Below the pieces are notes generated by a model. It did not search any database. It had not been told where the DNA came from and was given only the letters and a program-made list of their open reading frames with translations. The position numbers and the translations under genes are program-made. A stretch of DNA of 12,080 nt, from assembly GCA_900765705.1 (NCBI GenBank), contig CAAFSR010000154.1, positions 1 to 12,080 on the forward strand, given 5' to 3'. Shown here piece by piece: positions 1 to 7,158 of this stretch; the stretch's first letter is position 1, and each line of letters starts with the position of its first letter. This DNA is from an uncultured Faecalibacterium sp. (lineage in GTDB: Bacteria; Bacillota; Clostridia; Oscillospirales; Ruminococcaceae).

Positions 1-15
1 ATCTTCATGGGTCAC
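1..15 (-). CDS. Possible start of a further minus-strand gene, cut by the left edge
   Basis: A strong ribosome-site-like AAGGAGG lies at 21-27 on the minus strand. It is followed 5 nt later by a GTG at 13-15 (GTG ACC CAT GAA GAT) and 12 nt later by an ATG at 6-8 in another frame. The GTG spacing is better. Too few codons remain to identify a product. The GTG frame is also open upstream as far as the helicase stop codon, but that stretch runs through the helicase terminator, so I do not read it as coding. The call rests only on the ribosome site and a start codon. Confidence 0.25.
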
Positions 16-42
16 GACCCCCTCCTTACGGGAGTATTCTAC

Positions 43-63
43 ACCTTCCACAAAGGGGAAGGT
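43..63. repeat. 7-bp inverted repeat in the spacer left of the helicase terminator
   Basis: ACCTTCC and GGAAGGT are perfect inverted arms around a 7-nt centre. On the minus strand the dyad lies between a possible -35 (TTGACC, 61-66) and a possible -10 (TAGAAT, 36-41) for the gene at the left edge. The 19-nt spacing of those boxes is longer than ideal. The dyad could be an operator or chance; function is not shown. Confidence 0.35.
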
Positions 64-76
64 CAAGCCTTTTTGC

Positions 77-111
77 AAAAAGAGCCGCCGCACAAAATTG
101 TACAGCAGCTC
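77..111 (-). terminator. Intrinsic terminator of the DEAD-box helicase gene
   Basis: Read on the minus strand, a 12-bp stem (GAGCTGCTGTAC with GTGCGGCGGCTC, including three G-U pairs) closes a 6-nt AATTTT loop and is followed directly by TTTTT. It starts 6 nt after the helicase stop codon, which is normal for a Rho-independent terminator. Confidence 0.75.
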
Positions 112-117
112 CTTCCT

Positions 118-1305
118 TTAAAAATAGCACTTGATCTGGAAACGGTCAGTGTTATCCTGCTTTTTCTCCACCATGATGTGCTCGTGGTGGAAGTCAAAGT
201 GCACCGGGGTGCACAGGTCGGTGTTGCGGGTCAGGCGCAGCAGCTCCTGCACACGCTTTTTCTCCTCCGGCACATAGAACAGGTAGCTCACGCCCTCTTT
301 TTTGGCGCGGCCGGTGCGGCCGATGCGGTGGGTGTAGTGCTCGTTCTCGCTGGGTACATCGTAGTTGATAACGGCATCCACGTCCGAGACATCGATGCCG
401 CGGGCAGCAACATCCGTAGCCACCAGAATGGCCAGCTTGCCATCCCGGAAGGCCTGCATGATCTGGTTGCGCTCCTTCTGGGAGAGGTCGCCGTGCAGGC
501 AATCCACCGAGAAGCCCAGCCGTGCCAGCTGGTTTGCCAGCGTGGCGGTGTTGAACTTGGTATCGCAGAACACCATTACCCGCTTATAGCCCTCGCCAAT
601 GATGATCTGCGCCAGATCCGACAGTTTATTGCGGCCGGAGGTCTCCAGCATATACTGGGTGATCTTGGGCTGGCTCTCCTCGCGGGGCTGCACGGTGATC
701 TCCTCGGCATTATGCTGGTACAGCCAACCGATATCCATCACCTCGCGGCTGATGGTGGCAGAGAACATGGACAGCGCCTTGCGGGCCTTCATCATCTCAA
801 TGATGTGGCGCACATCCTTATAAAAGCCCATGTTCAGCATCTCGTCGGCCTCATCCAGCACGATCTGGGTCACATGGGAGATATCAATGCTGTGGTGCTT
901 GTAGTGGTCCATCAGGCGCCCCGGGGTGGCCACCACGATCTGGCAGCCCTCGGCCAGACGCTTTGCCTGCTTTTCCATATTGGCACCACCGTACACACAG
1001 GCCACCTGCACCTCTGGCATAAAGTAGGTGAGGTTGGTCAGCTCCTCGGCGATCTGCTGGGCAAGCTCCCGGGTGGGGGCCATGATGACGGCCTGCGGGT
1101 ATTTGTTTTCCGGCTGGATATGCTCCACCACCGGGATACCGAAGGCGCAGGTCTTACCGGTGCCGGTAGGTGCCTTGGCAATAACATCATGCCCGGCCAG
1201 CATGAGGGGGATGGTCTTTTCCTGAATTTCTGTCATTTCGGCAAAGCCCATGCGTTCCACAGCCTTGTGGATGGCTTCGCTGCACTGCAACTCGCTGTAA
1301 AGCAT
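118..1305 (-). CDS. DEAD-box ATP-dependent RNA helicase
   Basis: A 395-residue ATP-dependent RNA helicase of the DEAD-box family, a cytoplasmic enzyme class that unwinds short RNA duplexes in ribosome assembly, RNA decay or cold adaptation. The motifs appear in order: Q-motif glutamine Q28, motif I APTGTGKT (45-52), Ia PTREL (77-81), Ib TPGR (127-130), II DEAD (151-154), III SAT (182-184), IV around VMVFCDTK (243-250), V ATDVAARGID (296-305) and VI HRIGRTGR (326-333). The C-terminal tail after the RecA2 domain is short, so this is a minimal CshA/RhlE-like form without an added RNA-binding domain. The ATG at 1305 is chosen because GGAG lies 8 nt upstream (1314-1317) and the promoter sits at 1348-1376. 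The longer reading frame to 1407 would run through the promoter. It is a single-gene unit with its own terminator. The family call is firm; the specific cellular role is not resolved. Confidence 0.95.
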   Translation of the reverse strand: MLYSELQCSEAIHKAVERMGFAEMTEIQEKTIPLMLAGHDVIAKAPTGTGKTCAFGIPVVEHIQPENKYPQAVIMAPTRELAQQIAEELTNLTYFMPEVQVACVYGGANMEKQAKRLAEGCQIVVATPGRLMDHYKHHSIDISHVTQIVLDEADEMLNMGFYKDVRHIIEMMKARKALSMFSATISREVMDIGWLYQHNAEEITVQPREESQPKITQYMLETSGRNKLSDLAQIIIGEGYKRVMVFCDTKFNTATLANQLARLGFSVDCLHGDLSQKERNQIMQAFRDGKLAILVATDVAARGIDVSDVDAVINYDVPSENEHYTHRIGRTGRAKKEGVSYLFYVPEEKKRVQELLRLTRNTDLCTPVHFDFHHEHIMVEKKQDNTDRFQIKCYF

Positions 1306-1347
1306 TTGGACAACTCCGTTCTTTGTGGCGTTTTTCTCGTTGCAACA

Positions 1348-1376
1348 AGTATAGCATGAAATGCCGCGCTTGTCAG
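1348..1376 (-). promoter_or_regulatory. Promoter of the DEAD-box helicase gene
   Basis: On the minus strand, -35 CTGACA (1371-1376, 5 of 6 consensus) is followed by a 17-nt spacer ending in TGC and then -10 TATACT (1348-1353, 5 of 6), so it is also an extended -10. The expected start near 1341 gives a leader of about 36 nt. The 8-nt palindrome GTTGCAAC (1339-1346) covers the predicted start point and might bind a regulator. Confidence 0.75.
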
Positions 1377-1441
1377 CAGAGAAACAAAAAGATGCCGTGC
1401 ACCGCACGCAGAGCGGGACGATTTAGCGTGATCTTGATTTC

Positions 1442-1477
1442 GGAATATCGGAACGTCTGCGGGCGTTCCGATATTCC
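1442..1477. repeat. Perfect 14-bp inverted repeat between the HU and helicase units
   Basis: GGAATATCGGAACG (1442-1455) and its exact complement (1464-1477) flank the 8-nt centre TCTGCGGG. The hairpin lies between the HU terminator (1501-1540) and the helicase promoter, outside any gene I can support. There is no long T-run on the minus-strand side, and only ATTTTC follows on the plus side. It could be a backup or convergent terminator, a protein-binding palindrome, or a copy of a dispersed palindromic repeat. The sequence alone cannot decide. Confidence 0.85.
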
Positions 1478-1500
1478 ATTTTCACAACAGAGTTTGTTCC

Positions 1501-1540
1501 AAACAAAAAGAACCGCACCCGGGGTCACGGGTACGGTTCT
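1501..1540 (-). terminator. Intrinsic terminator of the HU-family gene
   Basis: On the minus strand, AGAACCGTACCC pairs with GGGTGCGGTTCT over 12 bp (one G-T wobble) around an 8-nt loop and is followed by TTTTGTTT. It begins 13 nt after the HU stop codon. This is a standard Rho-independent terminator. Confidence 0.88.
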
Positions 1541-1553
1541 CAGTGTTGCAGGA

Positions 1554-1856
1554 TCAGGCGGTCTCTTCCACGCTCTTCTTGCCGGCCTCCAGCTTCTGCT
1601 TAAAGCGGCCGCTGGCCTTGAAGCCGGGGATGGAGGTGGACTCCAGCTGGCTGGAGACCTTGGTCTTGGGGTTGGTGTAAGCCTTCGGCTTGCGGGGGCG
1701 CATCTCAAAGCGGCCAAAGCCGGCGATGGTCACCTTTTCGTCAGCACGCAGGCAGTCCGCGATCTGGTCAAACATTGCATCCATCGTGGTTTCGACCTGT
1801 GCTTCGGTAAAGCCGGTCTTACGTGCCACGGTTTCGATCATCTGGGAACGGGTCAT
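1554..1856 (-). CDS. HU-family DNA-binding (nucleoid) protein
   Basis: A 100-residue histone-like protein of the HU/IHF family, which dimerises, bends DNA and compacts the nucleoid. The N-terminal helical dimerisation part is residues 1-40. It is followed by the family signature AGFGRFEMRPR (45-55) and the DNA-binding beta-arm with TNPKTK (61-66). Proline 63 is at the same position as the DNA-intercalating proline of HU. The usual arm core RNPxTG is altered to TNPKTK, and the tail is about ten residues longer than the common 90-residue form and rich in Lys/Glu. The ATG at 1856 is chosen because AGGAGG (1867-1872) lies 10 nt upstream. The open frame extends to 1988, but the extra residues would cover the promoter and show no family similarity. 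It is a single-gene unit between two terminators. Whether it is the main HU or a paralogue cannot be told here. Confidence 0.93.
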   Translation of the reverse strand: MTRSQMIETVARKTGFTEAQVETTMDAMFDQIADCLRADEKVTIAGFGRFEMRPRKPKAYTNPKTKVSSQLESTSIPGFKASGRFKQKLEAGKKSVEETA

Positions 1857-1879
1857 GTATCGATATCCTCCTGGAATGT

Positions 1880-1899
1880 CCAAAAGTAACGTCTTTTGG
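1880..1899 (-). promoter_or_regulatory. Hairpin in the 5' leader of the HU gene
   Basis: CCAAAAG (minus strand, 1893-1899) pairs perfectly with CTTTTGG (1880-1886) around a 6-nt loop. It lies between the predicted transcription start (about 1910) and the ribosome site (1867-1872), 7 nt before the latter. It may tune translation or RNA stability; the role is inference. Confidence 0.45.
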
Positions 1900-1916
1900 C
1901 AAATTTTGCGTTGTTG

Positions 1917-1925
1917 AGTATAACA
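1917..1925 (-). promoter_or_regulatory. Extended -10 promoter of the HU gene
   Basis: On the minus strand, TGT (1923-1925) precedes TATACT (1917-1922), an extended -10 element. No good -35 box is found 16-18 nt upstream (CGAAAA at 17 nt), so it probably relies on the extended -10 and perhaps on a factor bound at the repeat just upstream (1950-1982). The predicted start near 1910 gives a leader of about 54 nt. Confidence 0.6.
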
Positions 1926-1949
1926 TATTTCGCGTACTGTTTTCGATGG

Positions 1950-1982
1950 ATTGCGCACGAAATGTTGTTTATTGCACACGAA
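1950..1982. repeat. Tandem 12-nt direct repeat upstream of the HU promoter
   Basis: ATTGCGCACGAA (1950-1961) and ATTGCACACGAA (1971-1982) match at 11 of 12 positions with starts 21 nt apart, two turns of the DNA helix. They lie at about -40 to -72 from the predicted HU start, a position typical of activator or autoregulator sites. The regulator is unknown. Confidence 0.6.
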
Positions 1983-2009
1983 CCACATTCAGTTCCGTGC
2001 ACTCCGCAC

Positions 2010-2043
2010 AAATACAGCGCCCACCGTTTCGGCGGGCGCTGTA
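2010..2043 (-). terminator. Terminator hairpin at the end of the pyrimidine operon
   Basis: A 14-bp stem (2013-2026 with 2030-2043, one G-T wobble) encloses a 3-nt loop, starting 28 nt after the carB stop codon. Only TTT follows on the minus strand, so the stem does most of the work. It also separates the operon from the HU promoter region. Confidence 0.8.
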
Positions 2044-2071
2044 CAGAGCTATTTTATGCGGGGCTCAGGGC

Positions 2072-5000
2072 TTATTTGCTGCGGTACAGGGTGGCAATAT
2101 CCACCAGCGGGATGTTTGCCAAGCTGTGCTCGCTGCGCAGGCAGTCCACCAGAGAGGCGGCGGTATCCACTGCGGTAATGCAGGGGATGCTCAGCTCCAC
2201 GGCCTTGCGGCGCAGGCGGACGGAGTCGCGCCGGGGGTCACGCCCCTTGGCACTGGTGGAGAACACATAGTCCACCAAGCCGCTCTGCAGCAGGTCCACG
2301 ATGTTGGGCGACTCGCCGGAAATGTTGCGCACCTCGTTGCAGGGGACCATGTGCTTGTTGAGCCATGCACAGGTGCCGGAGGTACCGTACAGCTTATAGC
2401 CCATATCCTTGAGCTTCCATGCAATATCCACGAACTCGGGCTTATCGCTGTCCTTCACGGTGAAGATGCAGCAGCTGCCCGGGCCGGGGGTCTTGAAGGT
2501 GTAGCCTGCACCGATCAGACCCTTGAGCAGGGCATCGTGGTAGTTGGGCGCAATGCCCAGCACCTCGCCGGTGGACTTCATCTCAGGGCCGAACTGGGTA
2601 TCCACGGCGTGCAACTTTTCAAAGCTGAACACGGGCACCTTGACCGCCACATAGGGGGCGTTGGGGTGCAGACCGGTGCCGTAGCCCATATCTGCCAGCT
2701 TCTCGCCCAAGCAGCAGCGCACGGCCAGATCCACCATGGGCACGCCGGTGACCTTGGAGATATAAGGCACAGTACGGGAGGAACGGGGGTTCACCTCAAT
2801 GACGTACACCTGACCATTGGACACTGCATACTGCACGTTGACCAGACCGGTAACATGCAGTTCGCGGGCAAAGCGGCCGGTGTAATCCACCATGGTGTCG
2901 ATCTCGGCCTGCGTCAGGTGCTGTGCCGGGTAGACGCAGATGGAGTCGCCGGAGTGCACACCGGTGCGCTCCACCTGCTCCATGATGCCGGGGATCAGGA
3001 AGTTTTCGCCGTCGCAGATAGCGTCCACCTCGCACTCGGTGCCCATGATGTACTTATCCAGCAGCACGGGGTGATCCATGTCAACGTGCTCGGTGATAAC
3101 GCCCATGTACTCGATGATATCCGCCTTGTTGTAGGCCACGATCATGTTCTGACCGCCCAGCACATAGGAGGGGCGCATCAGCACCGGCAGACCGATCTCC
3201 TCGGCAGCGGCCAGTGCCTCGTCCAGATTGAACACGGTACGGCCCGGGGCGCGGGGGATGCTGCAGCGCTCCAGCAGCTCGTCAAAGCGCTCGCGGTCCT
3301 CGGCCTCATCGATGGCGTCCGCCGGGGTGCCCAGAATGGGCAGACCGATCTCGTCCATGTGCTTGGCCAGCTTGATGGCGGTCTGACCGCCGAACTGCAC
3401 CACGCAGGCGTCCGGCTTTTCGGTGGCAATGATGTTGTCCACGCTCTCCGGGTTCAGCGGGTCGAAGTACAGGCGGTCGCCGGTATCAAAGTCGGTAGAA
3501 ACGGTCTCAGGGTTATTGTTGACCAGAATGGCCTCGCAGCCGTTCTTCTTCAGGGTCCACACGCAGTGCACCGAGCAGTAGTCAAACTCGATGCCCTGAC
3601 CGATGCGGATGGGACCGGAGCCAAAGACCAGAATCTTCTTCTTTTTCGGCTCGCCCTTGGCAGCGGTCTCGGCTTCCTTCTCCGCGATAAAGCCTGCAGC
3701 CTCGTTATCGCCGTCGTAGGTGGAGTAGAAGTAGGGGGTGTTGGCCGAGAACTCGGCAGCGCAGGTATCCACCATCTTGAAACCGGCGCGGTAGTTCTCC
3801 ACCGGCAGGGTGTCCACCTGTGCCAGACGGCGGATGGTCTTATCCTGGAAGCCGTACTTCTTGGCAGTCTTGTACTGCTCCAGCGACAGCTGGCCGTTGC
3901 ACTCTGCCAGACCCTTTTCCAGATCTGCCAGATGCTGCATCTTATCCAGGAACCACCAGTCGATCTTGGTGATATCGTAGATGACCTTATGGTCGATGCC
4001 GCGCTTCAGTGCCTCGTACACGCAGAACACGCGCTCGGCGTCCTGAACGTGCATGTGCTCCACCACTTCCTCGTTGGTCAGCTCCTCAAAGGGCTTGTGG
4101 GTCAGGGTGTCCATGCCCAGCTCAATGGAGGAAACAGCCTTCATCATGGCGGCCTCGAAGCTGTTGCCGATGCTCATCACCTCGCCGGTAGCCATCATCT
4201 GGGTGCCCAGAGACTTATCGGCGTAGACGAACTTATCGAAGGGCCACTTCGGGTACTTGACCACGATGTAGTCCAGCGCAGGCTCGAAGCAGGCGCAGGT
4301 CTTGCCGGTAACATCGTTGGTGATCTCGTCCAGCGTGTAGCCGATGGCGATCTTGGTAGCCACCTTGGCAATGGGGTAGCCGGTGGCCTTGGAAGCCAGT
4401 GCGGAGGAGCGGGACACACGGGGGTTGACCTCGATGACCGCGTAATCGAAGCTGTCCGGTTTCAGGGCAAACTGGCAGTTGCAGCCGCCCTCGATGCCCA
4501 GCTCGGTGATGATATCCAGTGCGGCGGTACGCAGCATCTGGTACTCGTGGTCGGTCAGGGTCTGGGAGGGAGCCACGACCACCGAGTCACCGGTGTGGAT
4601 GCCCACGGGGTCGAGGTTTTCCATGTTACACACGGTGATCACGTTGCCCTTGTGGTCGCGCATCACCTCGTACTCGATCTCTTTCCAGCCGGCAATGCAC
4701 TTTTCCACAAGGATCTGATGGATGGGGGAAAGGCGCAGACCGTTGGTGCCAATCTCGATCAGCTTTTCGCGGGTCTCGCAGATGCCGCCGCCGGTGCCGC
4801 CCATGGTAAAGGCCGGGCGCACGATGACCGGGTAGCCGATGCGGTCGGCGCAGTCCAGCGCGTCCTGCAGGGTCTCCACCACCTCAGAAGGGATGATGGG
4901 CTGGTGCAGCTTCTCCATGGTCTCCTTGAACAGCTCGCGGTCCTCGGCACGGTCGATGGTCTCGGGCTTGCAGGCCAGCAGACGGATGCCGGTGCGGTCC

Positions 5001-5323
5001 AGATAGCCGGAGCGTGCCAGCTCCATGGACAGGTTCAGGCCCATCTGGCCACCGAGGTTCGGCAGCACGGAGTCCGGCTTTTCAATGTCCAGAATGCGCT
5101 CCACGACTTCCAGCGTCATGGGCTCGATATACACATGGTCGGCCACGTCCGGGTCGGTCATGATGGTAGCGGGGTTAGAGTTCAGCAGAACGGTCTCGAT
5201 GCCCTCTGCCTTCAGGGCGCGGCAGGCCTGCGTGCCGGAGTAGTCAAACTCCGCAGCCTGACCAATGATGATGGGGCCGGAGCCAATGACCAGCACCTTT
5301 TTGATTCTGGGGTCCTTCGGCAT
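2072..5323 (-). CDS. carB: Carbamoyl-phosphate synthase, large subunit
   Basis: A 1083-residue CarB that makes carbamoyl phosphate from bicarbonate, two ATP and ammonia tunnelled from CarA, the first step of pyrimidine (and arginine) synthesis. The two homologous ATP-grasp halves are visible: the first begins with GSGPIIIGQAAEFDYSG (from residue 14), the second with GSGPIRIGQGIEFDYCS (from residue 568). The MGS-like allosteric domain runs from about residue 949 to the end. Its GTSGT motif (980-984) aligns with the effector-binding threonines described for E. coli CarB. Length matches the family (about 1070). It starts 1 nt after the carA stop, with GGAGG inside the carA 3' end 9 nt upstream, so the subunits are probably translated in coupled fashion. 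It is the last gene of the operon. The call is firm. Confidence 0.98.
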   Translation of the reverse strand: MPKDPRIKKVLVIGSGPIIIGQAAEFDYSGTQACRALKAEGIETVLLNSNPATIMTDPDVADHVYIEPMTLEVVERILDIEKPDSVLPNLGGQMGLNLSMELARSGYLDRTGIRLLACKPETIDRAEDRELFKETMEKLHQPIIPSEVVETLQDALDCADRIGYPVIVRPAFTMGGTGGGICETREKLIEIGTNGLRLSPIHQILVEKCIAGWKEIEYEVMRDHKGNVITVCNMENLDPVGIHTGDSVVVAPSQTLTDHEYQMLRTAALDIITELGIEGGCNCQFALKPDSFDYAVIEVNPRVSRSSALASKATGYPIAKVATKIAIGYTLDEITNDVTGKTCACFEPALDYIVVKYPKWPFDKFVYADKSLGTQMMATGEVMSIGNSFEAAMMKAVSSIELGMDTLTHKPFEELTNEEVVEHMHVQDAERVFCVYEALKRGIDHKVIYDITKIDWWFLDKMQHLADLEKGLAECNGQLSLEQYKTAKKYGFQDKTIRRLAQVDTLPVENYRAGFKMVDTCAAEFSANTPYFYSTYDGDNEAAGFIAEKEAETAAKGEPKKKKILVFGSGPIRIGQGIEFDYCSVHCVWTLKKNGCEAILVNNNPETVSTDFDTGDRLYFDPLNPESVDNIIATEKPDACVVQFGGQTAIKLAKHMDEIGLPILGTPADAIDEAEDRERFDELLERCSIPRAPGRTVFNLDEALAAAEEIGLPVLMRPSYVLGGQNMIVAYNKADIIEYMGVITEHVDMDHPVLLDKYIMGTECEVDAICDGENFLIPGIMEQVERTGVHSGDSICVYPAQHLTQAEIDTMVDYTGRFARELHVTGLVNVQYAVSNGQVYVIEVNPRSSRTVPYISKVTGVPMVDLAVRCCLGEKLADMGYGTGLHPNAPYVAVKVPVFSFEKLHAVDTQFGPEMKSTGEVLGIAPNYHDALLKGLIGAGYTFKTPGPGSCCIFTVKDSDKPEFVDIAWKLKDMGYKLYGTSGTCAWLNKHMVPCNEVRNISGESPNIVDLLQSGLVDYVFSTSAKGRDPRRDSVRLRRKAVELSIPCITAVDTAASLVDCLRSEHSLANIPLVDIATLYRSK

Positions 5324-5324
5324 T

Positions 5325-6431
5325 TCAGCGTGCCTCCTTTGCTGCTTTGACGTTGTTCAGGAAGCGGTCGAACAGGAATTCAGTGTCCTTGGGGCCGCCG
5401 TTTGCTTCCGGGTGGAACTGCACGGTAAAGCAGTTCCACTTTTTGTACTTGATGCCCTCGCAGGTGCCGTCGTTGGCGTTCACCTGTGCCACCTCGCCCA
5501 TCTCGGCGGGCAGCTCCTCGCCCACAACGGCGTAGCCGTGGTTCTGGCTGGTGATGTAGGTGCGGCCGGACTCAAAGTCGGTCACGGGCTGGTTGGCACC
5601 GCGGTGGCCGTACTTCAGCTTCATGGTCTTGGCACCGGCTGCCAGTGCAGACAGCTGGTGACCCAGACAGATGCCGAAGGTGGGGATGTTCAGTTCAAAG
5701 ATCTGCTTGAGGTTCTCGATAACCTCCACCGGCTCGGCGGGGTCGCCGGGGCCGTTGGACAGCATGATGCCGTCCGGGGCAAGGGCCTTGATCTGCTCCG
5801 CCGTTGCAAAGGCGGGCATCACGGTCACCTTGCAGCCGCGCTTAACAAGGCAGCGCACGATGTTGCGCTTGCAGCCGTAGTGCATCAGCACAATGTGGGT
5901 CTCGCCTTCCGGGTTGAACACCTCGGGTGCGGCGCAGGTCACGTTCTTCACAGCATCGGTCACAGCGTAAGCGCGGATCTCGGCCAGCAGGGCCTCGGTC
6001 TGGGCTTTGTTGGCCGGGTCGGCAGGGTCAAAGGTGGTCAGGATGGCGCCGTTCATCACGCCGCTCTCGCGGATGATGCGGGTCAGGTGACGGGTGTCGA
6101 TGCCCTCGATACCAATGGTATCGTTCTTTTTCAAAAAGCTGTCCAGCGTTTCCTCGCAACGCCAGTTGGAGGGGGTGGTGCAGGCTTCGCGCACGATGTA
6201 GCCCTTGGCCCAGATGCGGTCGGACTCCATGTCATCGTGGTTCATGCCGTAGTTGCCGATGAGGGGGTAGGTCTGGGTGATGATCTGGCCGTAGTAGCTG
6301 GGGTCGGTCAGGGTCTCCTGAAAGCCCACCATACCGGTGGAGAACACCACCTCGCCCACGGTCACGCCCTGCGCGCCCACGGACTGTCCGGCAAAGACCA
6401 TGCCGTTTGCCAAAAGAAGATATGCGTTCAT
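5325..6431 (-). CDS. carA: Carbamoyl-phosphate synthase, small (glutaminase) subunit
   Basis: A 368-residue CarA that hydrolyses glutamine and passes ammonia to CarB. The N-terminal CarA domain starts with MNAYLLLANGMVF and contains GEVVFSTGMVGFQETLTDPS. The class I glutamine amidotransferase domain follows, with the triad Cys255 (GICLGHQ), His340 and Glu342 (FHPEA). The glycine-rich GPGDP loop, typical of the class, is also present. The ATG at 6431 has GAGG 6 nt upstream (6438-6441) and lies 31 nt after pyrE. It is immediately followed by carB. Because it sits in a pyr operon, pyrimidine control of the pair is likely, but carbamoyl phosphate may also feed arginine synthesis if that pathway exists. 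Confidence 0.98.
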   Translation of the reverse strand: MNAYLLLANGMVFAGQSVGAQGVTVGEVVFSTGMVGFQETLTDPSYYGQIITQTYPLIGNYGMNHDDMESDRIWAKGYIVREACTTPSNWRCEETLDSFLKKNDTIGIEGIDTRHLTRIIRESGVMNGAILTTFDPADPANKAQTEALLAEIRAYAVTDAVKNVTCAAPEVFNPEGETHIVLMHYGCKRNIVRCLVKRGCKVTVMPAFATAEQIKALAPDGIMLSNGPGDPAEPVEVIENLKQIFELNIPTFGICLGHQLSALAAGAKTMKLKYGHRGANQPVTDFESGRTYITSQNHGYAVVGEELPAEMGEVAQVNANDGTCEGIKYKKWNCFTVQFHPEANGGPKDTEFLFDRFLNNVKAAKEAR

Positions 6432-6462
6432 AGTTTTCCTCGTTTCAACAAAAGCTTTCAGT

Positions 6463-7056
6463 TTACAGGGTCTGCTTTGCTTCCTGCTTCATCTTGCGGC
6501 TGCCCAGATGCACCAGCGGCAGCTTGCCCTCCTTGCAGATGGGGCACTCTTCCGGGGTATAGTTGGGCAAGTCCAGCTTCAGGGCACTGGCCAGAATGGG
6601 AATGGGGGACGGAGCCTCGGGCTTGGTGCGGTCCACCACGCAGGTGATGCCAAGGCAGATGCCGCCGGCCTCTTCGATGACGCGCTTGGTCTCCAGAGAG
6701 GAGATGCCGGTGGTCACCACGTCCTCTGCGATGATGCACTTTTCACCCGGCTGGATGGCAAAGCGCTTCAGGCACATCACGTTGTCCACGCGCTCGGTAA
6801 AGATGGCGCGCTTGCCGGTCTGGCGGGCCAGCTCGTAGGCGTACACGATGCCACCCATGGCAGGGCCCACGATCACGTCCACGTCCAGCTCCTTGACCTT
6901 GTCGGCCACAGCCTTCATCACCTCGGCGCAGCGGTCCGGGTACTGCTGCAGATAAGCCATCTGGCAGTATGCGCCGGAGTGCCGGCCGGAGGACAGCAGG
7001 AAGTGACCCTCCAGGAATGCGTCACAGCTCTTCAGAATTTCAAGTGCTTCACTCAT
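6463..7056 (-). CDS. pyrE: Orotate phosphoribosyltransferase
   Basis: A 197-residue PyrE converting orotate and PRPP to orotidine 5'-phosphate. The PRPP-binding signature is CIIAEDVVTTGIS (107-119). SSGRHSGAY (22-30) and VGPAMGG (63-69) match the orotate and PRPP-loop regions. The C-terminus carries a cysteine pair CPIC (171-174) followed by KEGKLPLVHLGSRK. I associate this type of tail with the PyrE subgroup of Clostridia and thermophiles rather than with the E. coli form. The ATG at 7056 has GAGGGAGAA just upstream. A 136-nt AT-rich gap with its own promoter separates it from pyrD, so it can be expressed apart from the upstream genes. Identity is firm; a metal-binding role for the cysteine pair is only a possibility. 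Confidence 0.96.
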   Translation of the reverse strand: MSEALEILKSCDAFLEGHFLLSSGRHSGAYCQMAYLQQYPDRCAEVMKAVADKVKELDVDVIVGPAMGGIVYAYELARQTGKRAIFTERVDNVMCLKRFAIQPGEKCIIAEDVVTTGISSLETKRVIEEAGGICLGITCVVDRTKPEAPSPIPILASALKLDLPNYTPEECPICKEGKLPLVHLGSRKMKQEAKQTL

Positions 7057-7101
7057 TGTACTTCTCCCTCTCTTATAGGTGGTGTATGTTCTTTGGGTGG
7101 T

Positions 7102-7130
7102 ATTGTACCACGCTTTTACGTTATTTGCAA
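7102..7130 (-). promoter_or_regulatory. Internal operon promoter before pyrE-carA-carB
   Basis: On the minus strand, TTGCAA (7125-7130, 4 of 6) is followed by exactly 17 nt and TACAAT (7102-7107, 5 of 6). The predicted start near 7095 gives a leader of about 39 nt. No hairpin with a T-run follows, so unlike the pyrC promoter it shows no attenuator. The upstream sequence (7131-7192) is very AT-rich and could act as an UP element. Confidence 0.6.
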
Positions 7131-7131
7131 A

Positions 7132-7158
7132 TTTATGCGTTAAATTTTATTTTATGCG
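7132..7158. repeat. Direct repeat TTTATGCG in the AT-rich pyrD-pyrE spacer
   Basis: TTTATGCG occurs at 7132-7139 and again at 7151-7158, 19 nt apart, directly upstream of the internal promoter's -35 box. The whole spacer 7131-7192 is AT-rich and holds no gene. It may be an operator pair, an UP element or chance in low-complexity DNA. Confidence 0.35.

Noticed and set aside
69..82. 14-nt palindrome CTTTTTGCAAAAAG
   Set aside because: It arises from the terminator T-run followed by GC and an A-run; with no loop it cannot form a sensible hairpin and needs no extra explanation.
16..117. In-frame continuation of the helicase past its TAA as a coding extension
   Set aside because: The DNA there folds into the helicase terminator with a T-run, and the helicase core is already complete at 395 residues; kept only as a minor check.
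1381..1415. Possible second terminator on the minus strand (GCGTGC/GCACGGC then TCTTTTTG)
   Set aside because: The stem is short with a bulge, and the clear HU terminator lies upstream at 1501-1540.
1823..5350. Very long plus-strand open frame opposite carB (1175 codons), with similar ones opposite carA, pyrC, pyrF and the helicase
   Set aside because: The translations are low-complexity His/Leu/Val/Gly-rich, lack domains and ribosome sites, and mirror the GC-rich third positions of firmly identified minus-strand genes.
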